64,000 nt of DNA from JACCXM01 sp046328335 (lineage in GTDB: Bacteria > Chloroflexota > Chloroflexia > Thermomicrobiales > UBA6265). The stretch spans positions 1 to 64,000 of the forward strand of contig JAXLWU010000014.1 in NCBI GenBank assembly GCA_046328335.1, given 5' to 3'. Numbering within the stretch: position 1 is the first letter of the stretch; each line of letters opens with the position of its first letter. The position numbers and the translations under genes are program-made. The notes under the pieces are model-generated. The model did not search any database. It was not told where the DNA came from and saw only the letters and a list, made by a program, of their open reading frames with translations. Shown here in pieces: positions 43,996 through 52,262 of this stretch.

Positions 43996-45168
43996 TCAAC
44001 GCACGAACAACTGCCGGGGGACGTTGGAGAAGGCCTCCGGCGGACCATCGGCGGTGACGCGAAACGTCTCGCTGACCTCGAATCCCCAGTCCTCCATCCA
44101 GATGCCCGGGATCATGTGAAAGGTCATGTTCGGCTCCAGGACCGTGGTGTCTCCCGGCTGAAAACTGGCGGTCCGCTCGTTCCAACTTGGACCGGGGTAA
44201 CCAATACCGATCGAATAGCCGATGCGTGATGCCTTCTCGATCCCGGCGGCGTTGATTACTCGTCGCCAGGCGGCTTCGACCTCCTCGCAGGTCACCCCCG
44301 CCCGCGCCCGATCGAGCGCCGCGTTCATTCCCTCCACCACCACCGGCGCCAGGGCGGCGAGACCGGGCGCGGGTTCGCCAACCGCCACCGTCCGCGCCAG
44401 AGCGGTGGTGTAACGATGGCGGACGGCGTTCAACTCCAGATTCGTCGCCTCGCCCGTGCGGTAAGGCGCATCGGTCCAGGTCAGGTGTGGCGCGGAGGTG
44501 CGCGGGCCGGCCGGCATCCACGGCCCCTCCGGCATGTCGCCGCCGAATGCCGGCGTGCCGCTGACCGCGCTCTGATAGATCGTTGCGGCCACGTCGCACT
44601 GTCGCACCCCGGCGCCGATCGCCTCGATCGCGGCCAGCATCGCCCGCTCCACGAGGAGACCAGCCTCGCGCATGCAGGCGATCTCCGCCGGCGACTTGAC
44701 GATCCGGACGCGATTGACCAGCAGGGTGGCGTCGTGCCAGGTGGCGCGCGGCAGCCGCTGCACCAGTTCCGCATAGCACCGAGCCGTGAAGAAATGGGCG
44801 TCCATCTCGACCCCGATGCGGGCGCGCTCCCAGCCCCGCTCGACCAGGACGCCAGCGACATACGCCAGCGGGTGCCGCTCGATGGTGCCGATGTAGTGTT
44901 CCGGGTAGCCGATCATGTTGCCCGCCGCCAGAAAGGTGGTGAAGCGGGCGCAGGCGACGTCCATCGCCCGCCCGATCCAGACCGGTTCCTCCGCATCGAG
45001 CGCCAGAGCGACGATCTGATGGACGTAGTAGGAGGTCGCGTCATAGCCGGTCAGGTAGTTCATGTTGCAGGGATCGCTCACCAGCAGGAGCTCGATGCCG
45101 GCCTCGGCCATCCGCTGCTTCGTCTTCGCGATTCGCTCCAGGTACTCCGCTCGCGTAAATGGCGGCAT
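43996..45168 (-). CDS. M24-fold hydrolase, ectoine hydrolase (DoeA)-like
   Basis: 390 residues from ATG 45168 (AAGGAG upstream). It is a two-domain pita-bread protein. The N-terminal part has LLLVSDPCNMNYLTGYD. In the C-terminal domain the normal metal-binding block (D...D.TRT) is replaced by LELNAVRHRYTTALARTV, and the end reads ERTASFQPGDTTVLEPNMTF. This noncanonical set resembles the DoeA ectoine hydrolase branch as I remember it, so it may be a non-peptidase, possibly metal-independent like creatinase. It lies 130 bases before the small-subunit/amidase pair on the same strand, suggesting a catabolic operon for an amide or cyclic amidine. Confidence 0.78.
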   Translation of the reverse strand: MPPFTRAEYLERIAKTKQRMAEAGIELLLVSDPCNMNYLTGYDATSYYVHQIVALALDAEEPVWIGRAMDVACARFTTFLAAGNMIGYPEHYIGTIERHPLAYVAGVLVERGWERARIGVEMDAHFFTARCYAELVQRLPRATWHDATLLVNRVRIVKSPAEIACMREAGLLVERAMLAAIEAIGAGVRQCDVAATIYQSAVSGTPAFGGDMPEGPWMPAGPRTSAPHLTWTDAPYRTGEATNLELNAVRHRYTTALARTVAVGEPAPGLAALAPVVVEGMNAALDRARAGVTCEEVEAAWRRVINAAGIEKASRIGYSIGIGYPGPSWNERTASFQPGDTTVLEPNMTFHMIPGIWMEDWGFEVSETFRVTADGPPEAFSNVPRQLFVR

Positions 45169-45303
45169 GATCTCCTCCTTCTCTGTTCGCAACGAACCGG
45201 CCGGCATCTTCGATGATTCCTGGCGTTCCCGCACCACCCCGGCGCGTTTCCAAGCGCCGTCTCGATTGCGCCACCGTAAGCAATCAGGCGGCGTGCAGAA
45301 GAC

Positions 45304-45389
45304 GTGTCATTCCGAGCCGCAGCGAGGAATCTCGGCGTTGGCGGTGATTGCGGCCGACGCCGAGGTCCCTCCTGCGTCGGGATGACACA
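45304..45389. repeat. interspersed inverted repeat, family A, copy 6 (best preserved)
   Basis: GTGTCATTCCGAGCCGCAGC then GAGGAATCTCGGCG on the left. CGCCGAGGTCCCTCCTGCGT then CGGGATGACAC on the right. The core is about 25 bases. Confidence 0.85.
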
Positions 45390-45412
45390 TCGGCTGCATC
45401 GGACCTGTGGCC

Positions 45413-45502
45413 GCCTTGCCGTCTCGCCGTCTCTCAATCTCGCCGTCTCGCCGTCTCTCGGTCTTGCCGTCTCGCCGTCTCTGAATCTTGCCGTCTTCGT
45501 CT
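45413..45502. repeat. degenerate CTTGCCGTCTCGCCGTCT tandem repeat (family D, copy 3)
   Basis: About ten 8-10-base units of CTTGCCGT, CTCGCCGT and CTCTCAAT type. It resembles the right arm of the element at 60049-60249 but lacks a matching left arm. Confidence 0.7.
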
Positions 45503-45540
45503 ATCGTTGACGCCGGTACCTGGGCGCGCGAGGGAGGGTC

Positions 45541-47316
45541 ATGAAACGCATCGAAGACTATGCCCTCGTCGGTGACCTGCAGACCGCCGCCCTGATTGGC
45601 CGAGACGGTTCCATCGACTGGTGCTGCTTTCCCCGCTTCGACTCTGGCGCCTGTTTCGCGGCTCTGCTCGGCGCACCCGATCACGGCCGCTGGCTCCTGG
45701 CGCCCACTGGCGCGGTCCGCCACGTCAGGCGCCACTACCGGGAACAGACCCTCATTCTGGAAACCATGCACGAGACGGCCGCGGGCGCGGTCAAGGTGAT
45801 CGATTTCATGCCGCCACGTGGCCGCGCGCCCGACATCGTCCGCATCGTCGAGGGGGTGCGCGGCGAAGTGCCGATGCGGTCCGAGTTGATCATCCGCTTC
45901 GATTACGGCCACGTCGTGCCGTGGGTCCGCCGCATCGATCACACCCGGCTCGCCCTGGCCGGGCCGGACGCCCTCTCGCTGCGGACCCCGATCGAGGTCC
46001 ACGGCGAAGATCTCAGCACCGTATCGGAGTTCATCGTCCGCCCCGGCGAGCGGGTGCCGTTCGTGCTGACCTGGTTTCCCTCGCACGAGCCGACGCCGGA
46101 CCCGGTCGACGCCGAGGCGGCGTTGACCGATACGGAGTCCTTCTGGCGCGATTGGGCGGGCCGCTGCTGCCACGGGGGACCGTACCAGCAGGCGATGCAG
46201 GATTCCCTGCTGATTCTCAAGGCGCTCACCCACGAACCGACCGGCGGCATCGTCGCCGCGCCGACCACGTCGTTGCCGGAGTGGATCGGCGGCGAGCGGA
46301 ACTGGGACTATCGCTACTGCTGGCTGCGTGACGCGAGCCTGACCCTGATGGCGATGCTCAAGGGCGGGTACCGTGACGAAGCCGCCTCCTGGCGAGAGTG
46401 GTTGCTGCGCGCCGTGGCTGGCGATCCCTCCGCGGTCCAGATCATGTACGGCGTGGCCGGCGAGCGCCGCCTCCCGGAGAGCGTCCTCCCCTGGCTGCCC
46501 GGTTTTGCCGATTCGAGCCCGGTCCGGGTCGGCAACGCCGCCTGCGTCCAACTCCAGCTCGATGTCTACGGCGAGCTGTTGAACGCCACCTATCACTGGC
46601 TGCAGAGTGGCATTCCCACGTCCGAGTCGGCCTGGGCGCTGGTGACCCACCAACTGGGCTGGCTCGAGCAAGGGTGGCGCCAGCCGGATCACGGCATCTG
46701 GGAAGTGCGCGGTGGGGCGCGCCATTTCACGCATTCGAAGATCATGGCCTGGGTCGCCTTCGACCGTGCGGTGCGCATTTGCGAGGAGTTCGCGCAGGCG
46801 GGACCGGTCGCCCGGTGGCGGGCGCTGCGGGACGAGATCGCGGCCGAGGTGCTAACCCACGGATGGAGCGTGCGCAAGCAGTCGTTCACCCAGTCGTACG
46901 GCTCCGACGAGCTCGATGCCAGCCTGTTGCTGATCCCGATCGTCGGCTTTCTGCCGGCCCGCGATCCGCGCGTCGTCTCCACCGTGACAGCGATCCGGCG
47001 CGAGCTCGAGGTCGGCGGCTTGCTCCTCCGTTATCGGACACGGAGCGGGGTCGATGGGCTGCCAGAGGGGGAAGGGGTCTTCCTGCCCTGCTCGTTCTGG
47101 CTGGTCGAGGTGCTAGCGCGGCAAGGGGAGTATGACGAGGCGCGGGCGTTGTTCGATCGCCTGCTCGCGCTGCGCAACGATGTCGGCCTCCTCGCCGAGG
47201 AGTACGATCCGCGCGCCAAGCAACTGCTGGGCAACTTCCCGCAGGCGTTCACCCACCTGGCGCTGATCGAAGCCGCCCTCGCGCTTGGCGCCAATCCGTC
47301 TCCGCACGGCGGGTGA
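45541..47316 (+). CDS. GH15 glycoside hydrolase (glucoamylase/trehalase-like)
   Basis: 591 residues, typical for bacterial GH15 glucoamylase- or trehalase-type enzymes. It starts with the family hallmark IEDYALVGDLQTAALIGRDG and SIDWCCFPRFDS. The catalytic-domain blocks are NWDYRYCWLRDASLTLMAM near residue 250 and EGEGVFLPCSFWLVE near residue 505, where the general base glutamate is expected. The product would cleave trehalose or alpha-glucan ends in the cytoplasm, as no signal peptide is present. ATG 45541 is preceded by GAGGGAGGGTC. It fits functionally with treY and glgX in the same region. Confidence 0.9.
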   Translation: MKRIEDYALVGDLQTAALIGRDGSIDWCCFPRFDSGACFAALLGAPDHGRWLLAPTGAVRHVRRHYREQTLILETMHETAAGAVKVIDFMPPRGRAPDIVRIVEGVRGEVPMRSELIIRFDYGHVVPWVRRIDHTRLALAGPDALSLRTPIEVHGEDLSTVSEFIVRPGERVPFVLTWFPSHEPTPDPVDAEAALTDTESFWRDWAGRCCHGGPYQQAMQDSLLILKALTHEPTGGIVAAPTTSLPEWIGGERNWDYRYCWLRDASLTLMAMLKGGYRDEAASWREWLLRAVAGDPSAVQIMYGVAGERRLPESVLPWLPGFADSSPVRVGNAACVQLQLDVYGELLNATYHWLQSGIPTSESAWALVTHQLGWLEQGWRQPDHGIWEVRGGARHFTHSKIMAWVAFDRAVRICEEFAQAGPVARWRALRDEIAAEVLTHGWSVRKQSFTQSYGSDELDASLLLIPIVGFLPARDPRVVSTVTAIRRELEVGGLLLRYRTRSGVDGLPEGEGVFLPCSFWLVEVLARQGEYDEARALFDRLLALRNDVGLLAEEYDPRAKQLLGNFPQAFTHLALIEAALALGANPSPHGG

Positions 47317-47470
47317 GGGCGGGTAAGGCCTGCCTTGCCCGCGCCCACAGTCTTCGGATGCGATCGTGGAACCGCTGCCGCTCTGAGACCGTGGCCCAGC
47401 GTTCGCTCGCGTGCCCTATGATGGCGGGACAACGTCGACCGAAACCCGACCTGGGAGGGAACGACCACCG

Positions 47471-50119
47471 ATGCGGATTCCGCCTTCGCCGCACTTCACC
47501 CCGGTGCCGCTGACCGCGGCGTTCAACGCCGACCGGGCGACGCTTGGCGATGGGTTCCGGCCGCACGACGGTCCGATTCCCGACTGGAGCGTGCGCCGGG
47601 CTTTCGGCGAGCAGACCTTTCACGGCATTCCGTTCCTGCTCGGCGAACGGGTCACCGCGAATGTGGTGTTGCTGGAGCCGGGTGCGCCGCCGGTGCACAT
47701 TCCGGTCGCGGGAGTGACGGCGACCTGGATCGTCTTTCTGCATGCGGTCGAGGATCGCCTGGCGGACGACCCGCCAGGGTTCGCGCCGCTCGGTTCCGTG
47801 CTGGCTGGCGGGCGTAACGACGGCAACGAACTCGGCCGGAGTGTCTCCGCCTACACCCTCGTCTATGAGGATGGAAGCGAGCACGCGACTCCGATCTTGC
47901 GGCGCTTCGCCATTCAGCAGCGGCACATCTCCTGGGGCGCGAGTCCCTTCGCGGCGGTGCCGGCGCAGGGTCCGGCCGCGTACACCACCTCCAGCGAGGA
48001 TTTCACGCTCGATCGGGTGGCCGCGGACTCTCGTGGTCGCACCGAAACACGGCACGATTCGCTCCGCTACGTCGATAGCGAGAACCTGTGGCTCTATGCC
48101 CTCCCCAACCCGCGCCCGGATCAGCCCATCCGGGAATTGCGGCTGGCGGCCGATCGAGAGCGTTCACTCGTCTACGGCATCGCCACCACCATGCTGGAGG
48201 ATCATCCGCTGCGGCCAGGCGTACGCCGCAAGCTGCGGCTGACGCTGCCGGAGGGAGTGGCGCTGAACGCGATCGACGAAATCGACGCCGACAGCCGCGA
48301 TCCCCGGATCGGCATCGATCTCGGCACGGTGATCACCGCCCGCGCCGCGCTCGACTACGACCCCGCGCGCTGGGCGGGCGATGCCCCCGACGCGCAACCG
48401 GAGCGGTCGGCGCGCGAGGTGATCGTCGAATACGCGGCGCATCCGCGGGGGCGCCTCTATCTCGATACCGGGAATGGGGCGCCGCTCGCCGTCGATCTGC
48501 CGGACGAGGCGGCAGCGATTGGTGAATCCGGAGCACTGGAAGTGGCGCCGGTTGGCGCCGCGGAGCGGCCGGTGCGGGTGAAAATCATCGACAAGGAAAG
48601 CCGCCAACCGGTCGCCGTGCGCTTGCACCTGCACGGTGAGGCGGGGGAGTATCTGCCCCCGCGCGGGCATCATCGCAAGGTGAATGCGTACTGGTTCGAG
48701 GACAACTACGCCGAGTTCGTCAACGGGCGCAATCAGTACAGTTACGTTCCTGGGGAATGCATCGTCGATCTGCCGCTGGGCCGGGTCGCGGTCGAGATTC
48801 GCCGCGGCTACGAGATCACCCCGGTCCGGACGACGGTCGAGATCACGCCCGAGACGGACGAGATCACCTTCGCCCTGGAGCGAACCCTTCCCTGGCGGGA
48901 GCGGGGTTGGGTCACCGCCGACACCCACGTCCACTTCCTCAGTCCGCAAGTGGCGCTGCTGGAAGGGGAGGCGGAGGGAGTCAACGTCGTCAATCTGCTG
49001 GCCAGCCAGTGGGGCGAGATGTTCAGCAACGTCGGGGATTTCGATGGCGGCAAGACGACCTTCGGCGCCCGGGACTTCGGCGGGAACGGCGAGTTTCTGG
49101 TGCGGGTCGGCACCGAAAACCGGATGCAGGTGCTCGGGCATATCTCGCTCCTCGGCTACCGCGGGGAGATGATTCATCCCCTTTGTAGCGGCGGACCATC
49201 GGAATCGGCTATCGGCGATCCGCTCGACGTTTCGATGGCGGAGTGGGCAGAGCGCTGTATCGCCCAGGGTGGTCTGACGGTGATGCCGCATGCGCCGAAT
49301 CCGCAGGCGGAGCGGGCGGCGGATATCGTGCTCGGGCTGGTCAACGCGATCGAGATGATGACCTTCAATCCGCACGATGCCCAGGTCAATCCGTACGGTC
49401 TCGCGGACTGGTATCGCTATCAGAACCTCGGCTACCAGGTGCCGGTCGTTGGCGGCTCGGACAAGATGACCGCCGCCACCCTGCTCGGCGGCATCCGCAC
49501 CTACGCGCACCTCGGCGGCCGCGAATTCACCTACGACAACTGGATGGCGGCGGTCCGCGCCGGCAACACCTTCGTCACCGTCGGGCCGCTGCTCGAGTTC
49601 GCGGTCAACGGCCAACCGGCGGGCAGCCGCATCGCGCTGCCTGCCGGCGGCGGCACGGTCGATGTCACCTGGGAGGCCGCTTCCGTCAGCGTGCCGATCG
49701 AGCGCGTCGAGATCGTGGTGGGTGGTTTCGCTGTCGAACAGGTCGATTGCGGTCAGGCGCTCTCGGCGCAAGGGGCCGCCTCAGTGGCGATCGCGGATTC
49801 GACGTGGCTCGCGCTGCGGGTGCGCGGCAGTTACCACGGCCGGCATGGCGAGATCGCCGCCCACTCCAGCGCGGTGCAGGTGGTGGTGGACGACCGCCCG
49901 CTCTTCGTCGCGGCGGATGCGATGGCGGTGCTGGAGCAGATCGAGGGCGCCATCGCCTACGTCGATACGCTCGCGCCGCGGCCGGAAGCGCAACGCTACA
50001 AGGCACTGCGAGCCAGTATCGAGCGCGCCCACAACCTGCTCCACCAGCGGCTGCATCAACAGGGAGTTTTTCACCGGCACGCGGTGCTGCACCACCACGA
50101 TTCCCCGCGGGAGCATTGA
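47471..50119 (+). CDS. CehA/McbA-family metallohydrolase (PHP-like domain)
   Basis: 882 residues from ATG 47471 (GGGAGGGAACG upstream). A long beta-rich N-terminal half includes a segment with WIVFLHAVED and a carboxypeptidase-like beta-sandwich (IDKESRQPVAVRLHLHGEAG). It precedes the metallohydrolase domain, which starts GWVTADTHVHFL near residue 480. Further metal-ligand blocks are GGLTVMPHAPN, EMMTF and VVGGSDKM. CehA/McbA enzymes hydrolyse carbamate or other esters, but most family members have unknown substrates. No signal peptide is evident. No operon partner. Confidence 0.82.
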   Translation: MRIPPSPHFTPVPLTAAFNADRATLGDGFRPHDGPIPDWSVRRAFGEQTFHGIPFLLGERVTANVVLLEPGAPPVHIPVAGVTATWIVFLHAVEDRLADDPPGFAPLGSVLAGGRNDGNELGRSVSAYTLVYEDGSEHATPILRRFAIQQRHISWGASPFAAVPAQGPAAYTTSSEDFTLDRVAADSRGRTETRHDSLRYVDSENLWLYALPNPRPDQPIRELRLAADRERSLVYGIATTMLEDHPLRPGVRRKLRLTLPEGVALNAIDEIDADSRDPRIGIDLGTVITARAALDYDPARWAGDAPDAQPERSAREVIVEYAAHPRGRLYLDTGNGAPLAVDLPDEAAAIGESGALEVAPVGAAERPVRVKIIDKESRQPVAVRLHLHGEAGEYLPPRGHHRKVNAYWFEDNYAEFVNGRNQYSYVPGECIVDLPLGRVAVEIRRGYEITPVRTTVEITPETDEITFALERTLPWRERGWVTADTHVHFLSPQVALLEGEAEGVNVVNLLASQWGEMFSNVGDFDGGKTTFGARDFGGNGEFLVRVGTENRMQVLGHISLLGYRGEMIHPLCSGGPSESAIGDPLDVSMAEWAERCIAQGGLTVMPHAPNPQAERAADIVLGLVNAIEMMTFNPHDAQVNPYGLADWYRYQNLGYQVPVVGGSDKMTAATLLGGIRTYAHLGGREFTYDNWMAAVRAGNTFVTVGPLLEFAVNGQPAGSRIALPAGGGTVDVTWEAASVSVPIERVEIVVGGFAVEQVDCGQALSAQGAASVAIADSTWLALRVRGSYHGRHGEIAAHSSAVQVVVDDRPLFVAADAMAVLEQIEGAIAYVDTLAPRPEAQRYKALRASIERAHNLLHQRLHQQGVFHRHAVLHHHDSPREH

Positions 50120-51106
50120 GCCCGATTCGGTGTTCCTGGCGCGGCGAGGATCATCACGACTGGGAGGTCCCCTCTCTTCCTGGGCGCCGCACCGCCGACC
50201 GGTACTTGGACGTTGGGGGCGTGGTGGGAGTCCTGCCCGGCGTTAGCCGGCTTCAGGAGTGCCCGCTATCGCTCTCCAGGCTGCGACTCAGGCAACTGCG
50301 GCGGCCGCAATACGAGATCAATGCCTTCCGGCACTGCCAGATCATGGGCGATCGACCGACCGGCATGACCGAAGACCAGGGCGGCATGGTGCGCGCCGCC
50401 CTGGTCTTCGTCGCAGCCGAAGGTGACCAAGGTCTGGCTCATCGCCGTGGCGGCCACGGTGGGCAGCTCAGCAGCGTGCCGAAATGGTGTCGTCCCGAGG
50501 AACGAGGGACCTCGTCGTTCCGCAGCAAATGACCGCCGAACGAGATGCCTTGCGGCGTGGCATGACACACGTTATGCACGCTGCGGTAGGCAACAGCTTC
50601 ACCGGACGGCTGAGCGGACGAAGCCATCGACGTACCGCTAGTCGAATGTGCTGCGGCAGTCGTCCAGAGGTCTCAGCCAGTAAGCGCGGGACCCCGGGGT
50701 TAGGGCGGTGACGGTCGCCGCCGACGTGAGGTTCCCCGTCCCGATCGTGGCGAGCGATCTTGGTGGTCTGGCGCACCCTGAAGCCGCTCACCCAGCTCGC
50801 CGCGGCGGCCCGACTCCACCTGCCATCGTCCACGGCGAGTCGCACAGGGTGACCCGTGAATCCTCCCTTGTCGCCTCGATTGCGTGCGATGCGTGGGGGC
50901 TGCGTGTGGTGGCCTCACTGGAACAGGCGCACGATGTGGATGTGCCGAAGGGAGCACCGGGGCGAGCGCGGTACCCGTCGGGCGGGTGAGATGCAGGCGT
51001 GCCCAGCCGCTATCCCCGCCGATGAGCAGCAAGCCGCTATCTGAACGCTCGTCCTCACCGTCATTAGCGGGCGGCAGGGCTGATCCAAGACCAGGAGGTT
51101 GCGACG
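50120..51106. other. 987-bp intergenic region
   Basis: No supported gene. Contains the family A repeat at 50487-50568. A plus-strand stretch near 50760-50830 (reading VVWRTLKPLTQLAAAARL) could be the scar of a sensor-kinase-like gene, and a minus-strand stretch near 50330-50450 (TLVTFGCDEDQGGAHHAALV) another remnant. Both lack starts and length. Confidence 0.45.
50487..50568. repeat. interspersed inverted repeat, family A, copy 7
   Basis: GTGTCGTCCCGAGGAACGAG then GGACCTCGTCG on the left and TTGCGGCGTGGCATGACAC on the right. Confidence 0.7.
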
Positions 51107-52051
51107 ATGGACGATGTGCAATTCGATCTCTTCACGCGGGCTATGGTCAGCGGCGCCGGAACACGCCGGGCGCTCATACGACTCCTGACAGGCAGCGCCC
51201 TCGGCACGGCCGTTGCGTCCCTCGGTCTGGATGACGAGGCCACGGCGAAGCCCAAGCGGGGCCACACGCGGGCTAAGCGCCGGCCGCATCCTTCGGCAAC
51301 GGGGGCGCTGCAGAACGAGGCGAAGCGCAAGGGGCAAGGGAAGCACAACGGGCAGGGGAAACACAACGGGCAGGGGAACCATCGCCCGCCTCCGAGCGGC
51401 GTGTGCGACAACGGACATCCGCGTTGCCCGGATGGCTCGTGCAGCGAGGTCGGCCAGTGCTGCCCGGGTTCCAAGCGCTGCTCCGACGGCTTCTGCGTCA
51501 AGGAGGCGAACTGCTGCGACGACGAGAAGATCTGCTCCGACGGCTCCTGCGCCAGCCAGGACGTTTGCTGCCCGGGAAACGTGATGTGCCCGGATGGGGG
51601 GTGTGTGCCCTATAACGAGTGCTGTCCCGGCGAGCGGATGTGCGACGACGCGACCTGCATCAAGCTGGGCACCTGCTGCCCGAATGAGTGGCAGTGCGCC
51701 GACGGCTCGTGCGTTCCCAATACGCAATGCTGTCCCGGGGAGAAGCTCTGCTCCAGTGGCGAGTGCGTTTCCGAGTCCGTGTGCTGTTCCGATGAGAAGG
51801 CGTGCGGGGACAACTGCATTCCGAAGAACGAGTGTTGTCAGCTCACCTACCCGCTGTCCAAGCGCGCATGCAACTTCATTCGCTGCGTCGACGGGGAGTG
51901 GGAGGCGCAGCCTCGGCCATTCGGCGATTTCTGTCTGATGCCCTGGTACGATCCTGGGGTGTGCTGCAAAGGCGAGTGTCTCCTCCGTGATGAGTGCTAT
52001 CGCTACGGAGGGCATTTCGACCCCGATTCGTGCCGGTGCATCAAGCCGTGA
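51107..52051 (+). CDS. exported cysteine-rich repeat protein, 18-residue period
   Basis: 314 residues with 42 cysteines. The leader is MDDVQFDLFTRAMVSGAGTR followed by RALIRLLTGSALGTAVASLG, a weak twin-arginine-like signal. A basic, Gly/Asn/Gln-rich linker follows (about residues 46-95, with GQGKHN repeats). From residue 118 the pattern CC-x5-C-x4-C-x5 repeats exactly every 18 residues (CC at 118, 136, 154, 172, 190, 208, 226), each unit looking like CCPGEKLCSSGECVSESV. A different Cys-rich end follows. The spacing suggests a rod of small disulfide-knotted modules. AGGAGG precedes the ATG. A second protein with the same leader style is encoded at 57332-57919. Confidence 0.8.
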   Translation: MDDVQFDLFTRAMVSGAGTRRALIRLLTGSALGTAVASLGLDDEATAKPKRGHTRAKRRPHPSATGALQNEAKRKGQGKHNGQGKHNGQGNHRPPPSGVCDNGHPRCPDGSCSEVGQCCPGSKRCSDGFCVKEANCCDDEKICSDGSCASQDVCCPGNVMCPDGGCVPYNECCPGERMCDDATCIKLGTCCPNEWQCADGSCVPNTQCCPGEKLCSSGECVSESVCCSDEKACGDNCIPKNECCQLTYPLSKRACNFIRCVDGEWEAQPRPFGDFCLMPWYDPGVCCKGECLLRDECYRYGGHFDPDSCRCIKP

Positions 52052-52262
52052 GGATTGCGACGAGGCCTGCTCTGGGCAAGGGGAGAGTGAACATCTCCCC
52101 TGCCGCTCTGCCAGCCACCCGGTGGGGGCTGTATTCGGGAAGGTTGCGATCGGCAACTTCTGTCCCGATGCATGCCAGATCGGCAGAAACCGCGGTGTTG
52201 CGTTCCGGCCCCGTGCCGATGGTCGTGGTGCAGGAACGGGTCCGCTCCGCAAAGGAAACACA

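Larger units (their letters stand above)
45169..45540. other. 372-bp intergenic region between divergent genes
   Basis: Almost entirely filled by two repeat elements (45304-45389 and 45413-45502). No gene. Promoters for both flanking genes should lie here but no convincing box was seen. Confidence 0.6.

Noticed and set aside
50755..50835. Possible histidine-kinase fragment (RTLKPLTQLAAAARL)
   Set aside because: Only about 25 residues look plausible; there is no start, no other kinase motif and frames are broken on both sides.
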